Part shown: piece after piece, positions 1-10,266 of the stretch | Numbering within the stretch: the first letter of the stretch is position 1 | Layout of the letters: every line of letters starts with the position of its first letter | NCBI GenBank assembly: GCA_003255065.1 | Contig: QAOA01008487.1 | Location: 147,255 to 211,254 of the forward strand | Reading direction: 5' to 3' | Source of the DNA: Cercis canadensis | Taxonomy: Eukaryota; Streptophyta; Magnoliopsida; Fabales; Fabaceae | DNA length: 64,000 nt | Made by a program: the position numbers and the translations under genes | The notes under the pieces: model-generated | Seen by the model: only the letters and a program-made list of their open reading frames with translations | The model's database searches: none | What the model was told of the DNA's origin: nothing

Positions 1-385
1 TCTATATTCATAAAATGTACAATTTTAGTCCATTTATCTTTAAGTCAAAATTCCTAGGTTTATTTCAAGGTGTAAAATTCTTTGATTCATAATCTCACCG
101 TTGAGATTGAAGGGCTACATCTTATGAAACTTCTCACTAAATTTTAGCTCAATCTAACGGTGGGATTCAGCCCAAAATACCAAAATCATAATTTTTCATC
201 TAACCACAAAATTTAGGCTTTTTCACTGTTAGATCGAGCTGAAATTTAATTGGAAGATTCAAAAGACGTAGCTCTTCAATCTGAAAGGTGAGATTATAAA
301 TCAGAGAACTTTACACCTTGAAATAAACTTAAGAATTTTGACTTAAAGATAAATGGACTAAACTTGTACATTTTATGAATATAGA
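1..385. repeat. Truncated MITE with long inverted repeats
   Basis: Bases 1-160 and about 225-385 are imperfect reverse complements: the left arm opens tctatattcataaaatgtac and the right arm closes with its complement. There is no ORF. Long arms around a short centre are typical of a non-autonomous DNA transposon. The left terminus lies outside the window, so family and target-site duplication cannot be read. Confidence 0.75.
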
Positions 386-480
386 GGGACTCAATAGTTC
401 ATTTTTAAAGAAGGGGACCAAAACATTTAAGTGGTTGAAATAGGGAGACCCAAATTGCAATTAAGCTTTTTTTTATCACA

Positions 481-2469
481 CTATCTTCCAAATGACACTT
501 GGCTGACAAATCCGGACCGTTCAAACTCCTCAGATGGATCCCAATCTAACGTAGAGGAATGAATCTTGGACAGAGTCATGAGAACATCAGCAATGGTTGG
601 ACGAGAATTGAGATCACGGGCAACGCAGTGTTTGGCAATCTGTGCCATGGAGTATGCCAAATCAAATGGATATCCATTTCCCAGAGTTGGATCCATGAAA
701 GCTCTTAGCTTCTCCCTTACATTGTCTCCATCAAGCACCTCAACCACAGAAGTTGATAGCAGCTCTTCATCTTCATTCTTGTCCCCAGCAATGGCTTCTC
801 TTCCAGAAAGAAGCTCCAAAATCACAACACCAAAAGCAAAAACATCCATTTTTGCTGTAATCACCCCATTTTCAAGATACTCACGAGGCATATAACCTTG
901 AGTGCCAATCACATGCCTTGTTAATTGAAATCCTCCTTCTTCTTCATTATCCGCTGCTCTTGCTAACCCAAAGTTCGAAACTTTAGCTCTAAAATTGGCA
1001 TCCAAAAGCACATTCCCACTATTCAAGTTCTTGTGGATATGAACTGGGTTAGTGTAATTGTGCAGGTAATTCAAAGCATCAGCTACGTCATATGCAATCT
1101 GAACCCTCTGCTTCCAATTCAGAGTGATAGAATTCTCATGCTTATTAGAATGAAGCCAATTGTCAAGTGAACCATTTTCGGCAAATTCGTAAACAAGGTA
1201 GGTGTTTCCTTTGTAGACGCAGAACCCAGAAAGCCTTATGATGTTGGTGTGGTTGAGTCGTTTAAGGATGTTGATTTCACCAGAAACATCACCTTTGAGG
1301 ACTTTAACGGCGGCATTGTCTCCCATAAACGATGCTCTGTAAACACAGCCCTTAATTTTGTTAGCTTCACTGAAAAAGCTCGTGGCTTTCTGCAATTCCT
1401 CGAACTTGTACACTGTTAAGGAATCAATGGCGTATCGAATCCCTTCCGATGAAAGAGCCCCTGACTCCGTCGTGGTGGTGTAATCGGAGCTCTTCTTAGT
1501 CGTTCCGGTGTTAGAACCCGAGGCAGGCTTGGCGACGGGCAACTCAGATCGGCGGCGGCGATAGAAGCAGAGGAAAACTACCAAGAGGCCAATAAGAACA
1601 AGCAAGGCAGCTCCAACCGTGACACCGACGATAACCCATTTCTTGGAAGAGCTTGAATCTCCATCCCCAGCTGGAGCCGGTGGCGGCGGAGGAGGAGGAG
1701 GAGGAGGAGGAGGAGATACCCCATTTTGGATTTTCGAAGGTGGGTTTCGAAGAGGAACCATGAGGTTCGTGAAGAAAAAAATTAAATCACTAGAAAGCTC
1801 GTTTGCATCCATCACGCTCTGTCCATCTACCCCAAATTTTCCACCAATCTCTTCAACGGATTCCCCTTGAGATACCAAATAAGTGAGCAAATAGTTGAAC
1901 CCAGCAGCGACCTGTTTCGATGTGGGACAAGCACACCTGAGTGGTACTTGCAGATTGAGCCCCACAACAAGCTTTCTCATATCATAAGGGTTCTGAGCCA
2001 TAAGAGCTTGGCAAGTGGTGAGAGCCTCATAAGTATTATTTGCTACGGAAAAGTAGGTTTCATCTTTAGTCTTCAACACATAGGAAGCATTATGCTGGTA
2101 ATACTTGCCGTTGCCGGAACAGGAGCACGTGACCGGGACAATTACCAAGGTATTGGCCGGAATGGGGTCGACATCGGAGATGTTATTGGCGGCGGCGATG
2201 AGGGTGGCTGTGGAGTTTAAGAGGAAGGCTATGTTGGGGGGAGTATTGTACTGAGGAGGAGTGGATATGAAAGTGAGGTAAGAGAGACATGAGGTATTGA
2301 CACCATTGCAGACATTGCCATCGGTTACATTGTAGTGATTCTCACAATCTAGCTGCTTGTTGTTTATATAAGCTTGTTGAGCTTGTGTTTGTGGGACATG
2401 AAAATTGAACAAAAACAACAAGAGAAACATGGTAGCACACATAATTGTGTTTGTGTCCATAGTTGTCAT
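481..2469 (-). CDS. LYK5-like: LysM receptor-like pseudokinase, LYK5/LYK4 type
   Basis: Intronless 662-residue ORF, as is usual for the LYK4/LYK5 branch of plant chitin co-receptors, which act at the plasma membrane with CERK1. Visible in order: signal peptide (about 1-30), three extracellular LysM modules with the CxC pairs C115/C117 and C179/C181, a run of 12 prolines (253-264), one membrane helix (about 279-302) followed by RRRR, and a kinase-like domain (about 355-640). The kinase lacks the residues needed for catalysis: the glycine loop is degenerate, the HRD aspartate is replaced (HKN, 479-481) and DFG reads NFG (499-501), although the VAIK lysine remains (K389). It should therefore signal by partnering an active kinase, as inferred for LYK5. 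The start gives a good signal peptide; M4 is a possible alternative. A broken partial copy lies upstream. Confidence 0.93.
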   Translation of the reverse strand: MTTMDTNTIMCATMFLLLFLFNFHVPQTQAQQAYINNKQLDCENHYNVTDGNVCNGVNTSCLSYLTFISTPPQYNTPPNIAFLLNSTATLIAAANNISDVDPIPANTLVIVPVTCSCSGNGKYYQHNASYVLKTKDETYFSVANNTYEALTTCQALMAQNPYDMRKLVVGLNLQVPLRCACPTSKQVAAGFNYLLTYLVSQGESVEEIGGKFGVDGQSVMDANELSSDLIFFFTNLMVPLRNPPSKIQNGVSPPPPPPPPPPPPAPAGDGDSSSSKKWVIVGVTVGAALLVLIGLLVVFLCFYRRRRSELPVAKPASGSNTGTTKKSSDYTTTTESGALSSEGIRYAIDSLTVYKFEELQKATSFFSEANKIKGCVYRASFMGDNAAVKVLKGDVSGEINILKRLNHTNIIRLSGFCVYKGNTYLVYEFAENGSLDNWLHSNKHENSITLNWKQRVQIAYDVADALNYLHNYTNPVHIHKNLNSGNVLLDANFRAKVSNFGLARAADNEEEGGFQLTRHVIGTQGYMPREYLENGVITAKMDVFAFGVVILELLSGREAIAGDKNEDEELLSTSVVEVLDGDNVREKLRAFMDPTLGNGYPFDLAYSMAQIAKHCVARDLNSRPTIADVLMTLSKIHSSTLDWDPSEEFERSGFVSQVSFGR

Positions 2470-3701
2470 TGAAATGAAACAGGAACAGGAACAGGGAGTG
2501 TCTTCTATGGAAGGGAAGCAGAGCGACAGTTACTTGTTACTTGGTGGAGCATTTAATTGAAGTGAGGATTGGGTATGAATGAAGGATGTGGGAACTGAAC
2601 GCGTCTTTGTTTGACTTATGTGGCTGTCAGTGTCGTTTTTTGTCTAATTTCTAGTCTAGACCCGCGTCAAATACAACTGAAGGGGGAAGCAAGTCCAAAC
2701 ACGTCGTTTTGTGTTCATTGCGTTCGCTACGGGGTAGACTAGCCCTTGTATAAAGTCCTCCACTCTCCCTTCCCCTTCCAATAAGTTACCAACTTTATTT
2801 TTCTGCCAAGACTTCACTATTTTGGGATACCATTTAAGATCAAAAGATTTTTTAGTGGCTGAAACAGATGAATTTTTAAAATTTCCCCTTTGTTAGATTC
2901 ATTATGATGTGTTTTTAAGTGGTTGTTGACTTAATGTACATTGAGCAATTGGTCATGCGATATTTAAAAATGATCATTATGAGCAAAAATACCCTAAAAT
3001 GATCACTGATTATCACCAATAAGAAAGTGGTTATTATGTATATGCTCACAATGACATAAAAAATTATCACTTTATGCAAAGGATAATTTTAAAATATATT
3101 TTTGTTTGTCACCTACTAAAAAATATTATTTACTTAGAGTAACTAAACAATAACTCTCAATATTATTTGCACATAAAATTTAATTTTTTTTTTACACATG
3201 CTCACATGACATAATTTAAATTTAATTGAAGGGTGGTTCTAACATATTATATATCTCCTTAACATAATAGCATAATAATCTTTAATGTGACAAATATTTA
3301 ATTTTAGTCGCTAAAAAATAAACAGCTAAAATTAAATGTTTCTATATTAATGATAACTAATGCTGTCAACTTATTACATCAAAAAAAAATATCATATACC
3401 TTCTTAATATGTGAAAAAGATCCTTAATTGAATTAATATAAATTTGAAGTAGACCCACCTAGGNAAAAAAATATCACATACCTTCTTAATATGTGAAAAA
3501 GATCCTTAATTGAATTAATATAAATTTGAAGTAGACCCACCTAGGAGGGAATCAATATAATAAATTGATGCATTTATCATATCATAGTAGAGTGATGATG
3601 TGTATATTATGTATGCTATATTCTTTGATTCTATTGTAATCTTGAATTGCACCAATTAGGTGGTATTTCATTATGGCACTATGGCAGGCACCCGTATACC
3701 A
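2470..3701. other. LYK upstream region and AT-rich spacer
   Basis: No gene seen. The first 200-300 bases should hold the LYK promoter; TTGAC cores (W-box-like, bound by defence WRKY factors in other plants) occur near 2608 and, on the other strand, near 2664. Around 3210-3400 lies a small AT-rich, partly palindromic segment resembling one at 4785-4970, probably MITE-derived. Bases 3381-3463 are repeated at 3465-3545 across a single N, an assembly join. Confidence 0.6.
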
Positions 3702-3806
3702 AATTCTGATAATAAAATTATTTACAGCTGTGACAGCCACCCATATTGTGTCCATGACTCTTGACTTTCAAAGTCACAGGCTGGCGTCCAATCTATCTTA
3801 GACATT
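3702..3806 (-). pseudogene. Fragment of PhoD-like phosphatase exon 8
   Basis: About 100 bases match 6374-6480, which is inside exon 8 of the PhoD-like gene, in the same orientation with scattered substitutions and small indels. The reading frame is broken. It directly adjoins the LYK relic, so the two form a chimeric junction. Confidence 0.8.
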
Positions 3807-3865
3807 GTTCCTATGAATCTCTCTAGCAGACCTGAGTGGGACAAGCACACCTGTATCCTGGCAAT

Positions 3866-4413
3866 AGTTGAACCCAGCAGCGACCTGTTTCGATGTGGGA
3901 CAAGCACACCTGAGTGGTACTTGCAGATTGAGCCCCACAAAAAGCTTTATATCATGAGGGTTCTGAGCTACAAGAGCTTGGCAAGTGGTGAGAGCCTCAT
4001 AAGTATTGTTTGCCACAGAAAAGTAGTCCTCATCTTTGCTTTTCAACACATGGGAAGCATTATGTTGGTAATACTTGCCGTTGCCGGAACAGGAGAACGT
4101 AACCGGCACGATTACCAATGTGTTGGCCGGAATGAGGTTGACATCGGAGATGTCATTGGCGGCGGCGATGAGGGTGGCTGTGGAGTTTAAGAGGTAGGCT
4201 ATGGAGGAGGGGGTATTGTAGTGAGGAGAATTGGATTTGAAAGTGAGGTAAGATTGGCATGAGGAACTGACGCCATTGCAGACATTGCCATCGGTTTCCT
4301 TGTAGTGATTGTCACAATCTAGCTGCTTGTTGAGCTTGTGCTAATGGGATATGGAAATTGAGCAAGAAGAAGAAAGTAATGGTGGCACACAAAATTGTAC
4401 CCATATTTCTCAT
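3866..4413 (-). pseudogene. Broken partial copy of the LYK5-like gene
   Basis: Matches the 5' part of the intact LYK gene, from the signal peptide (start equivalent at 4411-4413) through LysM1 and LysM2 to just past the second CxC motif; one open stretch is 3798-4118. Compared with the intact gene it has a shortened signal-peptide region, frame breaks between about 4118 and 4340, and no LysM3, membrane helix or kinase. A short segment near 3830-3860 repeats the motif around the second CxC pair. No protein is expected. It is best read as the second half of a tandem duplication that joined PhoD exon 8 to LYK coding sequence. Confidence 0.88.
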
Positions 4414-6045
4414 TGAAATGGAAGAGAGGGTTGGTGATGGAGGTTTCAATATGCAAGTGCCTTGTTATCTTTATTGAAGTGAGCATTGATTAAGTGATGA
4501 ATAAATAGTGTGGTGTGGGTTCAAACACTATTGTATGAGAATTGAGAAGCAAATATAAAAAAAAATCCATTTTTATTGCTCCACTTAATTCCTTTTCATC
4601 AAGTCTTCCTAATAGTCAAGGAACACATATGTGCCCATTAGCTACCTCTCAACTTGCACACTTAATGCACCAAGAAGAAGATCAACAATGATGTTTTCGC
4701 AATAACTGCCTAGTGTTATTTGTACCATGGCCAAATAAAATAAAATATTACTTGTGCATTTTGTTTTTGGACCTTTCTCACATAAGAATAAGGTAGGTCA
4801 TTTGTTACTGACATGATAGCATTAATTATTATTAATGTAAAAGTATTTAATTTTGACCATTAATTTTTTAACGATTAAAATTAATTATTTTTTACATTAA
4901 CAATTATTATGTTGTTACATGAGATAAATATCACATTCCTCTCTGGTATGATAGAATCACCCTTTGTTTTTTTACACTTTCACTACACCTCAATTCTAAC
5001 AATTCCATCAATTCCAATTTGCATTTTCTACCAGCTAAGTTATTATTACATACGTTGTGCATGTACCATCACAGGAAAAATTCTAACCATTAGATAACTG
5101 TACCACTGCAATTTGCAAGACTTTTCATGGTAAAAACCAAAGCATGGAAAAGATAAATANTCACCCTTTATTTTTTTACACTTTCATAACACCTCAATTC
5201 TAACTATTCCATCAATTCCAATTTGCATTTTCTACCAGCTAAGTTATTATTACATACGTTGTGCATGTACCATCACAGGAAAAATTCTAACCATTAGATA
5301 ACTGTACCACTGCAATTTGCAAGACTTTTCATGGTAAAAACCAAAGCATGGAAAAGATAAATACAAGCACTAGACCAGTTGAGCCATTTGATCAATAAAA
5401 TATGGGGATTCAATTCCATAAAGTTAAGGCCAAAAATATAATTCTGATAAGCTGATGTATCAGCCATAAGAAAGGGGAAAAATCAAAATCAAAAACCGCT
5501 GAACTATAACTTCTTCAGTAAAGGAAAAAAGAAAGCTAAACTTCTCTTTACTATACTTGATGATAACATTTAATCAGCTTACAAAGAAGAATAAGATGAA
5601 ATCCAGTATATGGACCCATAACACTTGATCACCCCTTCCACATGACACAGATGATGATGCATTTTTGAGTATCGATATATACACAAACTTATGCACAACT
5701 ATCCGCGAATTATATTATGTGAAGTTCAACTGGTTTTCTCGTTACCTCGGATTTTGCCATCTGAACAGTTTCGGACAGTTGTGCATGAGATTGTAGAAAT
5801 ATCATTACTCAGCATTCTTGTTGAACAATACTATGTATAAAACTCTTGTTTGCACAACTGTGTAGAACGTTACATCTGAGTTGTCACCAAGAAAATTTGT
5901 GTCACCTTAACTCAAATAGAGTCATTTATAAAGCTCCTAGTTGTGTTTGTTCGTAAAAGCAAGAGTAGTGTAAGTAGCAATAATCTTATTCTTCAATGAT
6001 AAAGGGGGAACAAAGAAGAAAGATAAAAGAGGGAATCTACAGGTG
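4414..6045. other. Spacer with assembly duplication
   Basis: No gene supported. Contains an AT-rich partly palindromic segment (4785-4970) related to 3210-3400, and a roughly 200-bp stretch (4959-5159) written again at 5161-5367 on the other side of a single N with few mismatches. The part next to 6045 is presumably 3' untranslated and downstream sequence of the PhoD-like gene. Confidence 0.6.
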
Positions 6046-9000
6046 TTAATCATGCTTGCGTTTGCAGAGTCCCAGCCTGGAAACCGTTATGGCAGCATAA
6101 ACAAGTCCAAGGAAACCAAGAAGCAACACTGCAGCATTAAACAGAAAATATTACAATTTAGAACCACTAGTCACTGAGAATAATAAGAGGATTAACAGAA
6201 ATAAGATGAAATGCTACTAGCATGCAATTAGAAGGGACTTACCAGCTAAGGTGAAATAAAATAAGATAGCGAGACGATATCTTATAATCCATGGCAGATT
6301 TATTTCAAGAGAGCAGTGCCTCTGATAATGTCTTGATTTGACTCTGTTCAAAGTCTCTACATTTGCTGTTTGCAATTCTGATAATGGAATATTTACAGCT
6401 GTCACAGCCACCCCATCTGTGTCCCTGACTCTGAATTTCAAAGTCACTGGCTGGCTATCCCAATCTATCTCAATAGTTCCAAAGTTTGGCTGGGCTAAGA
6501 AAAGCCCACATTTGCAATATCAAAAGAAATGAAAAAAGTGCATATTCTTATGGAAGAATAGAGAGTAAAAGCATACCATATATACAAGATCTGTATCTGC
6601 AGTTTTGGCCCATAACTCTCATGGTAGATGGGGTCAACCATGCCACAAATCTCACAAAAAAATGCAAGGGAGGTGGTACTACCTCCTCAATTGATTGAGT
6701 AATCCCACTCGAGGTTATATCATACAGTGGGTAGTCGAGAGCACAGTCATATCGTGTGATTTCTCCGAAGTGAACATCTCCACTTACAAAGAGTACCCCA
6801 TCCCTCTTCACAGGAAGAAAGGATTTGTAAGATGTGAAATACATACTTTGCTCAGAACATGATAATATATGTGTGTGTGTGTATTAGTGCTGATGTAGTT
6901 CACTTTAACAAGAAAGATACAGAACAAATTTCGAAGAACAGAAGTCTAGAAAAAATGTAGAATGCATGTGAAAATTTATTTACCTTACTATCTGCTATCA
7001 ACTTGAAAAAGCGATCTCTTTCCTTCGGAAAACGACCCCAAGATTCCATGGAGAAAAATGGACGAAGGGTTGCTGAAAGATTTGATATAACCTGATATAC
7101 AGATTAACTAAACTTGTAAAAGTGTAAACAAACCAAACCGTGTATCAAGCATTTCCAGGCATGCCCTTCCAATAGGTTACATAAGTGAAACATTATAAAT
7201 AATATATAACTTGTGCCACAAATAGTTTCAATGTTTTGTGATATTTACAAGTAGAAAAAGAACAGATCTGCATTGTCTGTGGTGGAAAAAAGAGATTAGT
7301 AATGATATATGGCAAAATTTTCCTAAAACTAATTTCAATGTAGAAAACCACTTGTGGAGTTACAAAAACTCCTACTTTCTTCCATAAATGTCAGATAAAA
7401 GGTTGACCAGGTCAGAAAGCTCAGATCACCAAGATTAGAAGCATATCAATTCTTATTGTGTCCACAAATTGTATGAACAATGCAAATGTCACACAATTCT
7501 ATTCTGTTCATAGTGAATAAAAGTTACATAACAATTCATCTCAGAGAACATAACAAGTTGATAATAATTTTTGGTAGGAAACAGTTTATAATTAATTAAT
7601 GTACCTGAATAGAAGATCCAATTATGGTAATGGCTGTTGGCGGACCCTTAAGCTCTTGCTCCAACCATAACCATTGTGAATTCCCCAAGATGGTTCCATC
7701 ACTTCCTACAGGGTCTCTGTGGTATCTGGTATCTAATAGGATGACCTGAAAAGTTTATTCCCACTTAACAGCAAGAGTTAGTAACTTAGTACAAAATGCA
7801 TGCTTAAAAATTGTAACTTCATTTAAATGCAACTCAGTAGTTTTATTTTTCAGGAGAACAAAGTGAATTCTTAAAAGTTGCACAAAATGCTAACATGATC
7901 ATGTTGTGGCTACAACAGCATAACAACATACCATAAATGTAAAGGTTTCAGTAAGATACCTTGATCTGTCTACCTGCAGGGCCATATGTATATGACGCAT
8001 AGACTCCAGACTGCTTCCTTCTGCAAATGAAGCTATAGTAAGTATCTAAGACTGCAGAAATGTAGACTTGTCTCCACTCCCCACCCTTCTTGAAGGTGGA
8101 AGAGATGTCAATACACTCAAAAAGTATTGCAACATTGGCAATCTCAGTGGAAAAATGAAAATGGAGAAAGGGGTTCTAGAGTTACTGGTAAATTATCTTA
8201 AACAGAACATCAATCAAAATAAGCCCATAATACACATAGATAAGTTCAAGATGAAAGCAACAAAGGAGATTATCCACCGTGGACTTTCTTCAGGTTCATC
8301 TAAAAAATCAAGAAGCAGCTTTTGGTTAGTGATTTTTCCACGAAATTCTTTTCCTGCATCATTTAATCCATAATCATGATCATCCCATGTACCAATTACC
8401 TACGACATTCCAAACATAGAAGTTAGGCGAGAGAATAAGGACAATACTATCAGAATTTCATTGAATTCATNCTTCAGGTTCATCTAAGAAATCAAGAAGC
8501 AGCTTTTGGTTAGTGATTTTTCCACGAAATTCTTTTCCTGCATCATTTAATCCATAATCATGATCATCCCATGTACCAATTACCTACGACATTCCAAACA
8601 TAGAAGTTAGGCGAGAGAATAAGGACAATACTATCAGAATTTCATTGAATTCATCCACAAACATATGAATAATGCTATGCTTTCAATGAGAATCTCAAGA
8701 AGCAAGTAGAAGAGCTCAGGATGAAGTACCTTAGCATTCTCTCGGAGACGAGAATAAGCAGGATTAGACTTAGCTTTCCTGTATTTAGCCTCCATTTCCT
8801 GCTCAGAGCTAGGGACAAATCGTGGAACATTCTTCCATGGGCCAACAGTCCTTTCCCGGCCAAATAGTTTAAAAGCGCGTTTATTGTCTCCGTAAATGTT
8901 ATCACCCAACCAAATGAAAATTTGGGGATGGAAGTCAAGTACTGCATTCCAAATTGGCTGGTATAAAAATGACAGACACAATTAAAATAGCACAGAAACT

Positions 9001-10266
9001 AATGTCACTCATATGAGTAGACCATAAGCTTTTACATAATTCAACAGATTAATTTTTTTAAAAAATTTCTCTACAATAAATGGAATTATATATATAAACG
9101 CAATGACATTAATAAGTTGACATGTAAATTGTAGACATGGTTATATTTAGAATATAGGTATCCCTATTACAAACCTAAATCGTAATTAAAATTTAGCTCA
9201 AGGTTCAGCTAGAAAGGAGGTTGTTTACTGCAAAGAACCCAAATAATCATTTTAAAACCAGGCTTAGTCTCAGATTGCAAACTCAAACTGAAACTAAAAG
9301 TAGAATAGCTCAATGAACCAAGGACAAGCCTGGTAAAGCTTGTCTCATCTTGTTTAATTTGTGATTCTAGTTTGCTAATTTCTTGGATTTATTTGAAGAT
9401 GTAACACAACTTTATTGGCTGTTTTAAGAAAATATGAAAGAATGAGAAGATATCTGCAATCTACTAGTATACCAGTACATAAGTAAACTAGTTTCCTAGC
9501 ATCCATTTCACATCATAATAGATTTGAGAGATAAAGCATACTAAGAATCTAAGTTGTCTTTCACCTAACAAATTTCCCCCCCTTTTTTTTTCACATCCAA
9601 ATAATTTTCATGTGCTTCTCAATCTTCCTCAAAAAGTTGCATCATTTTGCTAAAATTCACCCCTACCCTTACTTTTTAACCCTGAACAGAGAAAAAGTTG
9701 TAGAATTTAAGCAAACATATAGACTTATTATTTTGGCTATAAGATATAGACTTAAAAACACTATGAATTTAGTTTGTCTTTTATACAATAAAAATTAACC
9801 AACTTTTGACAATAGAAGTACATAAATTACATGGTAGAAATAACCATATTTAGCAGTGTATCCACTGGGCACACTTTTACAGTGATTTTGTCATTTATAC
9901 AGAGTACTGCAGTTTCCATAGGTGACGTAGCATTTGGCTGGTAAACAGAACAAGAATTGGCACAGATAAAGACAATTTAAGGTGAAATAGCACTGTCTAA
10001 ACTCCCAAAGGCCAAAACAGAGAGAATCTTAAACAGCTAGCTCCTATATATGACATCAAATCATGGGTAAAACATAAAAGTAAAAACAGAACAAAAATTA
10101 AAACCTGGGTAGCACTTTGATTGGAGCATGATCCGAAAGCAATTCGAGAAACCAGTTCTTCCTGCTTCATTCCAGAAGAACTTCCGGCGAGTTCTACGCC
10201 TATTGCAACTATTCTGATCAGTACCACGCACCACCACCGCCGCAGCCGGAGCCGGCCGATACCCAT
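6046..10266 (-). CDS. PhoD-like metallophosphatase, nine exons
   Basis: Exons that keep frame with GT-AG introns: 10105-10266, 8730-8957, 8278-8399, 7960-8020, 7605-7745, 6984-7091, 6577-6805, 6243-6494, 6046-6128; about 461 residues. Motifs of the PhoD alkaline phosphatase/phosphodiesterase family are clear: FGSCSNQ near the N-terminus, WLGDNIYGD, GTWDDHDYG, LLDTRYHRD and SGDVHFGE, supplying metal-binding and active-site residues. The N-terminus is signal-peptide-like with an early hydrophobic stretch. The last two exons encode a hydrophobic helix followed by a short basic tail ending KRKHD, so the enzyme is probably a membrane-anchored secretory-pathway protein. Substrate is not deducible; plant homologues are annotated as alkaline phosphatase D. 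Exon 3 is written twice because of a contig join. The gene itself looks intact. Confidence 0.9.
8285..8655. repeat. Assembly duplication around a single N
   Basis: Sequence 8288-8470 is repeated almost exactly at 8472-8655, separated by one N at 8471. It covers exon 3 of the PhoD-like gene and part of the next upstream intron. The second copy of the exon (8472-8583) lacks the donor end. One visible difference is aaaaaatc versus aagaaatc. An unmerged contig overlap is the simplest explanation. Confidence 0.85.

Noticed and set aside
566-2220. Plus-strand ORFs opposite the LYK gene, including a poly-Gly one
   Set aside because: They mirror the intact minus-strand LYK coding sequence and have no domains of their own.
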